From Isoetes taiwanensis (Eukaryota; Streptophyta; Lycopodiopsida; Isoetales; Isoetaceae): a stretch of DNA of 64,000 bases. The translations under genes were made by a program, and so were the position numbers. A model generated the notes under the pieces. The model made no database searches, was not told the origin of the DNA, and worked only from the letters and a program-made list of their open reading frames with translations. The stretch lies in NCBI GenBank assembly GCA_021234155.1, contig JAJEKV010000010.1:15630275-15694274 (forward strand). The letters run 5' to 3'. Below, piece by piece: positions 55,690 to 64,000 of the stretch (position 1 is its first letter; every line of letters starts with the position of its first letter).

Positions 55690-56889
55690 TTCACGGTGAG
55701 GGGAAACCAAGCTGAATTCGAATGCCCTCATCCCGGATGCAACCTTTTATGCAATTGCATCTTTCATGGACCGGATAACACAAGCGAAGAGGCAATAAGC
55801 ATCTCGCATGGAGCTAGTAAACAACAAACCGGTTTGCCAAAGCCTTGGCCACAAAGTACATGAACCGAATGTGATGAACTGCTCTATAGAAGTAGCTCCT
55901 GAGGTAGGGCCTCCGGTGCGAGAACAATAGGTCCTGCTCTCCCCATGAAATCCAAAAATGTGAATGCCTTTGCTGAACCAATTCAATGCAATTAAGTTTT
56001 TCCTTTGCTTGTTCAATTGAGATTTCATGCCTTTCAATTTCTTTAGTTGCTTCCGCAAACCAATTTCTAGCTTAGAAGAGTCTGCTCTTTATCATGTCTA
56101 CTAATAACCAAGTCTTCCAACTTGTACTTCAACACTCAAAGATAACTTGATTTCAGCGGGATCACGGGACAATTTGTCAAATTCTGTTTTGTCTCATCTA
56201 TTTTCTCGGCGGATCTGCTGCAGATCTTGGATAGCATATCCTTTCTACACTCAATCCGGCTGATGACCTTCAATGCATCCCTCTTTTTTTTCTTCGGTGC
56301 TTCTACTTCATTCAATAGGTTAGTTTTCTCCTCCAACCCATGCTTAAGTAATCGCTTTATTGTGTCAACATCGATCTAGAATAACCCAGAGCTCTAATAT
56401 TCTGCTGCAATACGATGTCCTGTTTGATAGTTGAGGATTTACCTGTTGTAGGGTCCTCTGTAACGTCTGAAATGAGGGTTTTGGCAAGATCTTTGGCGGT
56501 CCTAGCCACGTCCATCCAATCAACAAGCCGTCCCTTCAAGTGAAGAGCAAATGCTCTGGCAAAATAGATAGAAATATAATGGTTTGTAACCTGTTTCTTG
56601 CCATAAACCAATTCATAATATTTAAAAAATCATCTTTCCATGCGTTCGGATTCTCCCTTCCTTGAATCCTAAATCTGCTTTTTGGAGCTTCACCCCATAT
56701 CTCGTTCATAACCATCTCTAGGTTGGGTATGTGGGCCTCTGCATGTTTATCACGGAGGTCTTTGGCTTGGATCACCTCAGAACCCAAACGTAAACTCGTT
56801 GGAGGTAAAATTCCACTGCCGGAAGCACTGGCTTCTTGCTTGGGCTGTGGTGATGAGCAAGCGCTCATCTGGGGGCGTTTTGGGGCCAT
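55690..56889 (-). pseudogene. Element C coiled-coil protein of unknown function, frameshifted
   Basis: An ATG at 56,889 begins MAPKRPQMSACSSPQPKQEA (a short basic/Ser-rich start). The frame then reads LEMVMNEIWGEAPKSRFRIQ, a change near 56,630, YISIYFARAFALHLKGRLVD and MDVARTAKDLAKTLISDV, another change near 56,370, then IDVDTIKRLLKHGLEEKTNL, a basic helical run (EAPKKKKRDALKVISRIECR) and further coiled-coil-like sequence to about 55,700. I do not recognise the family. Its position 250 bp inside the right TIR parallels the small gene at the edge of element A, but no sequence similarity was seen. Confidence 0.45.
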
Positions 56890-57148
56890 AGCTAGATGAA
56901 GAATTCGTGATCGGAATTCAAGCAGAGAAGGCAGGGGCGGGATAGTGAACGAGAGGCAAACCAAGAAAGAATTTGGGAAAGAATTTCAAAATCCGATAAT
57001 TGCGGGTTCAGAGTAGTGGATAGCCATTAATCATGGCAGTTACTAGCGGGTCATGATGACAGTTATTCCAAAAATGTGCATTCGGTACATATGTATATGT
57101 ACAAAAAGGGCTACATTTATAGACACCCTTTCATGCTTTTACCCTGTA

Positions 57149-60100
57149 ATCAACCAAATCCTTTTATTTTTGCATGCCCAATTGAAAGGTTTTATGATGC
57201 TTCCCATGTGATTTAATATACCCTTAGTTTTATTTCTTTTCTTCTCTTATTGAAAGAATTTTAGGTAAGAGGTATGAGAGGCAAATACATGTTTTGATGC
57301 TTAAGCATTCAAATAATAAGAGCACCACAGATGGGACTTGTTATACTATTCATACATCTGCCTTGGCAAATCTGAAGTAGAGTATAGGATGCATTTCCAG
57401 TATGATTGAAACTAGAGTGGCTAGACCAATTTTCAGCATAATTGTTCTATATTGTATTTTAACTGGATCATTTATGGGACACATTCCATATATTATTGGA
57501 CCCTTCTTCCTCAACTACCTTTGAAGGGATTCCTAGCCAACTGATGGATCTAGTTTGATGCCCACTGAATAGACACCAATAGAATTACAACATGGCATGA
57601 GGAGCTTAAGAAATTGTATATTAAGATGTACATTGAATTAAAGGAAATGCAGACAGCGATTAACAGAGAGACAAGAATAAGCACCACGTCTGCCTAGATG
57701 GATTTATTTCCAGGAATAAGCATGCCAAGAAGATCGATTTGGCTTGGATTCAAGGTAACATGTGGTCCACTGGCTTGGCATCAAGGTAAAATGTCAATAC
57801 CCCAATCTTTTATGCTCATACTTGAGTATGAGCCCTATGACCCAGCCTTGCTACACCTAAGATATAACTAGAACTCTGGCATGCAATGTGAATGTAAAAC
57901 CAAGATAGTATGGTCCCCTTTTAATCTAACAAATCATGTAAGAAGGAAACATACCTCAACCTGTCCGGAATGGTTTTATGCTCTACTAAGCAGAGGATGC
58001 CACCAAAGCAATCACCATAGCCATTGGATTTCTCCAAATCTTCTCCTGCACTATCTACAGAGCATTTTAAATATTCATTGGCATGATCATAATCCTTAAA
58101 GGTTTTTATCATGTTGCTCATATCCCCATTCACCATTCACTATTTGTGATATGTCAACAACTGAAGCAATTTCTATATCTATCTAGTCCTTTCTGGGGCA
58201 TAAAAGCAACTAAACAGAAACCAAAGTAGACAATAGAGATGGGGCTATATATGTATTGTTATTAGCATACTATAAGACGAATCAACAAGTGGTTGAACAT
58301 GGCATCCTATTATTGTTAGTGGGAAAAGTAATAGAAATAGGTTAAAATAAATTCCAGGAGAACCATCTTTGCTCTGTATGTCACCATTCTTAATCTCACC
58401 ATTCTCAATGTGCAACAGTAAGGTATGTAATTAGTACCTTCCAAAAAAAAAAAAGCACCTGCAAGCTCGGATCAAAGATGCACATTCAGCACTGGCAACA
58501 TGACAAATGGGATTCTATGCCACGATAAACACACTAGGTAATAAAACTAACACCATAGTATAATGCCCTACTCTCAAAAAGATAAGACGATGCTGAGAAA
58601 ATGATGCCGGTTTGCCAGTTTCTGGAGTTGCGATACCAAAAGGCGTGAGGGGCAGACTAATGCTTATAACAAGTTTAGGCCACTCGTGATGGATATCTAG
58701 GTATATTGCAGCATATACCCAATATATCTCAACTTCCCACATAACCGAGCGCTTGCCCTTAGGGGCAACCCAAAAACCCATAAGAAAACTTGCCAGAAGA
58801 TCCCGATATACGTGTACTTCGTCGGGAGATTTTCCCATGCACGTCCCATCCATTTTGGCTATGGCCATATGACTTGAACATAACAAGACTCATAATAGGT
58901 TAAAAATTATAAGTTATTTAAAATAAAGTTATTTAAAGTTATTTACAAGTTATTTAAAGTTATCAAATGGTTGAGAATAACGGGCCAGTTTTGACCAAGA
59001 TGAACGGTTCAGATGGCGATCCTGACACTTTCATGCTATTGGTTCTAACTACTTTCCCGCTTCTTCGCTTACTCATCGCCGAAATCCCCTCGTATTATTG
59101 CGGCGCTCTCCCGCTGCGTGCAAGCAAATCCGCTTATTATTCTGCAAATCCGCCTGCTCTCCGGTGCAAGCAAATCCGCTTATTACGCGGCAAATCCGGC
59201 CTACTCTATGCTTTGTCGCCGCCATCAAGAACGGAAGCTATTACGAGAACAAATCGAAGTTTTGCGGTGGGGAGGCATGGCGCTCAAGATCTTTCTTGGT
59301 GCTTAGGTTTTTTTGGCTCATGTATTTTTAGGGCTTTAGGTTTTTTCAGCTTATCCGTTTGTAGATCAAGATGCCAAGATGCCGTTATCGAGCAAGACAA
59401 CCGTAGAGCTATGGAGGTTATTTCCGCGATGGGGTAAGAACCTGAAGCCATAAATCAGCAAATAAATTGGGCTGTGGAGGTTATTTCACGATGGGGTAAG
59501 AACACGAAGCCATAAATCAGCAAATAAATTGGTCATTTCCTATTCGCCCAAGATTGGCATCTTTGAAAAACGAAAGAAGGAAGCTACAACGGATACATGT
59601 CTTGTGTAAGACATTTTTTCCATCTTCTCGGGTTATTTATTCTACTCTTGCTCTTGAAACTTCCCTTTTTTCTAATACTTGCTACAATTTCTCTCGGATT
59701 ATCTGAAGGAGATGGCTGCCGGGTTCTCTAGAGCGGCACTCTAGACCGTGCTCTATGGATTTGTTGGGTTTTCACGGAGGTTATCGCCGATTCTAGTTTA
59801 TGTGGCATTCTTAAGAGTTTTCTTTGATCGATGTTTTAGTAGCATGCTTCAAGACATAACGGTGGATCATTCGATTATTCTTGCCTTCAATGTCTTATCG
59901 ATGTATGGCTATTTGTTTTGAAAGGAAGCTTTCGAACTACGAGGATGTGATGGTTTAAATGTATTGCCATTGATATCACTTGTATCATCTCAAGCTTGAT
60001 ATGTTTAAACTCAACTACGCCCGATACTACGTGTTGTGTACAGATGTTGTTGGGCTGTTCTTGACATGTGACAGCATGCATTGTAATATCAGATAACATT

Positions 60101-60747
60101 GAAAATACCTACTCGTGTTATTCAATGGTTTTATGGGCATGTATTTTATTGGTTATCCAATGGTTCAGTAATAATAGAACTTAGAAATAAGCATTTAAAT
60201 TAATGCTCATTAGATAATGCCAAAATTCATTTGTTTACTATTGCAATTTCTTTGCTCGTCATAACAGAAAAATTGCAATTCTTAACTTTTGATGTTTCTA
60301 CAAAGAAAAAAAGACATGTGTATCAGTATGAAAACAACATGTGGTTTCACTACAAACAATGAAAACAACACGTGGACACTTGAAGGAAAACTATGCTAAA
60401 TTTTTTACATACGCATTGTTTTTAGGTGAAAACCACATTTAAAAACTATACATTGTTTTTTATTTGGGGGAAAACCATGCATAAATTTACACGTTGTTTT
60501 CTCTAAAAACCACGGGTAAAAACCACATAGAAAAGCACGTGTTGTTTTCGTCTAAAAACCACACATGAAAACTATGCGTTTTTTGTGTGGAAAAAACTAC
60601 ATTAAAAAACTACCGTTGTTTCTAGCATTTTCGGAACAATAATATGGGTGGTCTTTGAGTGTTGTTTTATTGCAAAAACAACAGCAAAAAACTACGTATA
60701 AAGTAGATTTTGGGGTTATAGTTTAATCAAGGAAATTAGTTCCTTTC
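57149..60747. other. Intergenic sequence with small tandem duplications
   Basis: No gene is supported; frames at 57,921-58,136 and 58,515-58,886 (minus) have amino-acid-like composition but no recognisable family. Repeats: a 49-bp duplication of GCAAGCAAATCCGCTTATTA at 59,119 and 59,168; a 62-bp duplication starting TGGAGGTTATTTC at 59,412 and 59,474 (to 59,532); and a degenerate AAAACCACA/CGTGTTGTTTT inverted-type repeat at 60,340-60,680. Confidence 0.5.
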
Positions 60748-63700
60748 ATGTTTGAGCATGGAAGTGTGGAAGAGGTGAGCAAATTTGAGCATGACTATGT
60801 GATAAAGGATAGGAAGTTGGACATAAGCAGCACTTTATCTCAATGTGCAGCAGTCAAAGATGCTCCTAAGCGTTTGTTTGCACCATTTGAGACTAACAAG
60901 TTAGCTGGAATATGTCATTTTAGCAAGTTCTATTATATTACATCAGATTTGCCACATTGGTATGCTACTGCAGTAATATTTGAGCAGGTTATTGGATTGT
61001 GGCTTGTTCTTTGGCCACACTTTTTGTTATTGTTACATGTTATCTGCATTCTCCTATTTGGAAGATGCTTACTTGATAGGGTTGGAGGCCATACGCCTCT
61101 GCCTTCACAACCATCATCTTCTACGGGTGGACAGGGATATCCACAAGTCTCTTTTGCTCCTCCCCAGGAATTTCCCTTCCCTACATTTCCCACCGCTCTT
61201 CCTGTTTACAACCTCACAGACCTCAAAACCAATGCTCAGGCACCTCCCGTACCTCCTCCTCAGTCACCTCTTCATCAGGGTCCTTCAGGCACCATGCCAC
61301 CTCCAACTCCACCTCAATATAACCACTATACCATTCCTGTCCAGCCCAGCACTTTCACCTCGACCTTTCAGACCCTTAAGCTGACTTATCCCACCTTTGG
61401 CAACACGAAAGGCAAACCTTTAGACCAAAGTGCTCAGGCCCACATGGAAGAATTTGAGGCTCTGGCTGTCCTAAATGGTCATGCGCAACCTCAACTAAAA
61501 TTCCACATCTTTTCCACCACACTGCGTGGCTCTCCTCATCAATGGCTCATGTCCAACAAAAGCCACTGGAAACAAGATTGGTCAGAAATGAGAATTGCTT
61601 TTCTTTCTCACTATGGGACCACGGATGATGATCAACTTCATCTCAAGCAACTCAATGACCTTCAACAAGAGCCCACGGAGGCTGCCCGGGATTTTGCAGA
61701 TCGACTTCACATTCTGCTCAGCAAACTCAAGGAGTACCCAACACAGAGCCAGATTTTGGTCTGGTTTCTCCAAGGACTTCCTCCAGCTATCCGACTCATG
61801 ACTGAATACCTGCGCCCGAAGACTTTGGAGCAAGCTATCGATCTTGTCAATCACTCAGTCAATGTTTCCTCCCGTGGCGTGGCTCTTCAGGAGCTCCCTT
61901 TCATTCCACCCGTCATGGTTCCACAGACTGCTGTTCAACCTCAACACGCCAATCCGCAGCGCAATCAGATCTGGTGCCATATCTGCAAATATCAAGGCCA
62001 CTTGGCGAATGAGTGCAACTCCACCAATGGCCTGCCTCATTGTAAAAGATGCAACATGTGCAATCATGCCACGGAAGAGTGCACTCGCACTCATCCTACA
62101 CCTTTCCGCAACAAACTGGTTTATCAAGTGCAAACCACACCTCAGCAACAATCGCAATATCAGCCGCCACCACTGCAGACGCAACCCAATCAACTCTATC
62201 AGCAACAGGAGCAACAACGGGGACCCAACACACGTCCTCCTTTTGATCCTTCTAAAGCTCAGTGTTATCACTGTCAAGAGTGGGGTCATACCACCACGGC
62301 GTGTCCTCAACTTCCACAAGTTCAGGTGCAACTTCCTGGCACTAATCAGACCACATCGGTCCGCCTCACGGCTTACCAACTCTGGATTGCAAATGGCAAA
62401 CAAGGCCCGCGTCCTGTTCTTCGGAAGCCACCTCGTGCGCCTCAGCAATCACGCTATCAACCAGCTCCTGCCAATCAACCTCAGATGGATCAACAAGCAC
62501 AGGAAGGAATTTTTCAGGCTCTTAATCCTCCAATCCAGCCGTCCAATTGGGTTGGTTTGGTTTCACGTCAGACCAGGGCGTCACGTCCCTTAACCACTAT
62601 TCCTAATGGCACGCAACCTGCCTTTGCAGTCGACACCATTCCTCATGAAGAGGAAAAAAAGGTTCACTTTGCACCTGACTTGGAGAAACTCATGCCGCAT
62701 GTCATGCCTAAAGTTCGCCAAAGCATTTTGAACCTCATACAAGCTGCTGAAGGCCGCACGTTGGCTAATGTTCATGCCACCACTAGAGCTCAACAAAGAC
62801 AAGAAGCACCTTCCACGTCTCAACCTCCACGCTCTCAGACATATCCAAATATAGCTGCTGAGGTTGACCTTCTCAAAGAAGTTGCTGCTTCATTACCACG
62901 CACTCCAGCACCCGTGGATCCAGCATATCCTTTTTCTCATGTGCCTCTGGAACTCCAAGAGGAGCTGGCAAAAATCAAAATTCCTTTAAGTTTGGCAACA
63001 ATTTTGAAACTCTGTCCTGCTCTCAAGGACCAGTTACCACTCCCGACTGTTTTGGTTGGGGCTGTTGCTACCTCTACACCCACGGTACATGCCACGGTGG
63101 GCAATCAACAAGTCAATCATGTTCAAATTGACGGAGGTAGTGCGGTCAATCTCATCACGGATAAACTCCGCAAACAAATGGGCATCAAACAACTCTATCG
63201 TGCCCCATATGACATCAAATTGGCCAATGGCCATATCACGCGACCTCAAGGCGTCACGCCTCTTCTTCACATCAACATTGGTGATCTCCGATTCCCCTTG
63301 GAATTTGGTGTTTGGAAGGCTGGAGAAGATCCAGGTGATTATGAAATGTTGGTCGGCAGACCTTTTCTCCGCCAGGCCAAAAGTATCCATTACTGGGCCA
63401 CGGATCAGTTAGTCATCACAGATGGTCACCTCAATGCCACTATGGACCTGGAAACCGGGAAGATCATTTCGGTCGACAATGCTGAACCCTCTCTCTCCGA
63501 CACCGATTCTGAGGACGCCCAGAATATCTATCACGTTCAGGCTCCACCTGCGAGTCTGCCTCTGTCATCCTACCCCGAATATGCAGATCCTTGGGGAGAA
63601 ATGACGCTTGATCAGGACCAGGCTGTGGCTGCTTTGCTTGACCCCTACCTGGCTCCTTGCAACCGCATACAACGTGTTGATCATTTCTCAGATGCTGAGC

Positions 63701-64000
63701 TTCCTCCTGATCCTGTAGATGTACACGCTGTCATGAAGCAACCTCTGCTTGATGAAACTCAGCAACCTCTCTTTTTCACCACGCAGAGTGCCACGCATCC
63801 TGTTATGCTTCAACCTCCTGCTCATATTGTCCAGGACATGGAAGTTATCCCCTATATTCAGACTCCTGAAGTCGAGATTGTGGACGTGGGCAACAATCAG
63901 CCTGTCCGCATTGCTGCAAATCTTCCGACCCCCCTATCGAAACAGGGCCGTCACGCTCTTCAAAAAGTTCAAACACATTTTCGCCTGGAGCTACAGAGAT
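60748..64000 (+). CDS. LTR retrotransposon gag-protease polyprotein, open at the window end
   Basis: A single frame without stops runs from the ATG at 60,748 past the window end (over 1,080 codons). Clear retrotransposon sequence starts at about 61,081: a Pro-rich segment; the gag domain (PLDQSAQAHMEEFEALAVLN, SPHQWLMSNKSHWKQDWSEM, FLSHYG, EAARDFADRLHILLSKLKEY, WFLQGLPPAIR); and three CCHC zinc knuckles (CHICKYQGHLANEC, CKRCNMCNHATEEC, CYHCQEWGHTTTAC, 61,978-62,310). An aspartic protease follows, with active site IDGGSAVNLIT (63,127) and MLVGRPFLRQ (63,349). Reverse transcriptase should follow beyond 64,000. The frame integrity suggests a recent insertion. The first about 110 codons (60,748-61,080, with hydrophobic LWLVLWPHFLLLLHVICILL) do not look like gag and may be flanking sequence read in frame by chance. 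No 5' LTR was seen. Confidence 0.8.
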   Translation, partial: MFEHGSVEEVSKFEHDYVIKDRKLDISSTLSQCAAVKDAPKRLFAPFETNKLAGICHFSKFYYITSDLPHWYATAVIFEQVIGLWLVLWPHFLLLLHVICILLFGRCLLDRVGGHTPLPSQPSSSTGGQGYPQVSFAPPQEFPFPTFPTALPVYNLTDLKTNAQAPPVPPPQSPLHQGPSGTMPPPTPPQYNHYTIPVQPSTFTSTFQTLKLTYPTFGNTKGKPLDQSAQAHMEEFEALAVLNGHAQPQLKFHIFSTTLRGSPHQWLMSNKSHWKQDWSEMRIAFLSHYGTTDDDQLHLKQLNDLQQEPTEAARDFADRLHILLSKLKEYPTQSQILVWFLQGLPPAIRLMTEYLRPKTLEQAIDLVNHSVNVSSRGVALQELPFIPPVMVPQTAVQPQHANPQRNQIWCHICKYQGHLANECNSTNGLPHCKRCNMCNHATEECTRTHPTPFRNKLVYQVQTTPQQQSQYQPPPLQTQPNQLYQQQEQQRGPNTRPPFDPSKAQCYHCQEWGHTTTACPQLPQVQVQLPGTNQTTSVRLTAYQLWIANGKQGPRPVLRKPPRAPQQSRYQPAPANQPQMDQQAQEGIFQALNPPIQPSNWVGLVSRQTRASRPLTTIPNGTQPAFAVDTIPHEEEKKVHFAPDLEKLMPHVMPKVRQSILNLIQAAEGRTLANVHATTRAQQRQEAPSTSQPPRSQTYPNIAAEVDLLKEVAASLPRTPAPVDPAYPFSHVPLELQEELAKIKIPLSLATILKLCPALKDQLPLPTVLVGAVATSTPTVHATVGNQQVNHVQIDGGSAVNLITDKLRKQMGIKQLYRAPYDIKLANGHITRPQGVTPLLHINIGDLRFPLEFGVWKAGEDPGDYEMLVGRPFLRQAKSIHYWATDQLVITDGHLNATMDLETGKIISVDNAEPSLSDTDSEDAQNIYHVQAPPASLPLSSYPEYADPWGEMTLDQDQAVAALLDPYLAPCNRIQRVDHFSDAELPPDPVDVHAVMKQPLLDETQQPLFFTTQSATHPVMLQPPAHIVQDMEVIPYIQTPEVEIVDVGNNQPVRIAANLPTPLSKQGRHALQKVQTHFRLELQR

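Larger units (their letters stand above)
47920..57144. mobile_element. Element C: DNA transposon with 21-bp perfect TIRs and cargo genes
   Basis: The left end GGTAAAAGCATGAAAGGGTG + T (47,921-47,941) is exactly the reverse complement of 57,123-57,143. The sequence TGTA stands just outside a one-base mismatch at each end (47,916-47,919 and 57,145-57,148), compatible with a 4-bp target duplication, though TGTA is a frequent motif here. The element is about 9.2 kb. It contains a transposase unrelated to that of A/B (plus, 48,235-51,330) and minus-strand cargo: a HAD-like protein (52.98-51.67 kb), a possible Ulp1-like gene with charged N-terminal region (about 55.0-53.2 kb), and a coiled-coil protein (56.9-55.7 kb). 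Every gene has stops or frame changes, so the copy is inactive. Confidence 0.78.

Noticed and set aside
58515-58886. Minus-strand frame (MAIAKMDGTCMGKSPDEVHV...)
   Set aside because: Composition is protein-like, but no family, splice partner or conserved neighbour was seen.
58967-59437. Plus-strand frame of 156 codons
   Set aside because: It runs across two local tandem duplications and has no domain; likely open by chance.

Overview
The window reads as a repeat-dominated stretch of a large nuclear plant genome. Signs of this are spliceosomal GT-AG introns, plant-type LINE 3' ends, zinc-knuckle gag genes of LTR retrotransposons, a Tourist-like MITE and one LEA-type gene. The transposase families suggest a non-seed land plant such as a fern, lycophyte or bryophyte, but that is inference and the sequence does not settle it. 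Almost nothing looks like an ordinary host gene: the only candidate is the LEA-like ORF at 32.8-33.2 kb.

Layout. 1-5.8 kb: AT-rich, no supported gene. 5,782-17,046: element A, an 11.3-kb DNA transposon with 25-bp terminal inverted repeats and an AGTC target duplication. It carries a broken transposase (minus), a ParB-like/methyltransferase-like fusion gene (plus) whose coding sequence includes the nine residues MARTKQTAR of the histone H3 N-terminus, and a small helical gene (minus). 17-24.9 kb: decayed sequence, a 5'-truncated LINE with a 13-bp target duplication, and a 196-bp MITE. 25-26.4 kb: six related hairpins. 27.1-31.4 kb: a decayed LINE. 32.8-33.2 kb: LEA-like gene. 34.5-35.8 kb: remnant D, a transposase C-terminal exon beside six palindromes. 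36.1-42.8 kb: element B, a relative of A in the opposite orientation. It carries a five-exon ParB-like plus DNA amino-methyltransferase fusion gene (minus) that keeps a DLPYG motif, and a divergent broken transposase (plus). 42.9-45.8 kb: gag-only LTR retrotransposon fragment. 46.1-47.1 kb: minisatellite. 47,920-57,144: element C, an unrelated DNA transposon with long TIRs. It carries a broken transposase, an FCP1/NIF-like HAD domain, a possible Ulp1-like segment and a coiled-coil protein. 60.7-64 kb: intact gag-protease ORF of an LTR retrotransposon running off the window.

The most interesting system is the A/B pair. Both encode the same fusion of a ParB-like domain to a beta-class amino-methyltransferase fold, divergent from a transposase with the LQLDN...NKN...GHTHxxID signature. 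Both place dozens of copies of a private palindrome in the divergent promoter and in introns. The palindrome differs completely between elements (A: AAATTGGGCG, GG, CGCCCAATTT; B: AGTGTATTCCGGAATACACT). Remnant D has a third palindrome and element C has dense GTACAT motifs. My inference is that the element-encoded ParB-like protein recognises the element's own palindromes and delivers a methyltransferase, or in A a catalytically altered one carrying an H3-tail mimic, to its own copies. This is untested. Both fusion genes carry frameshifts here, so this copy pair is probably not fully active.
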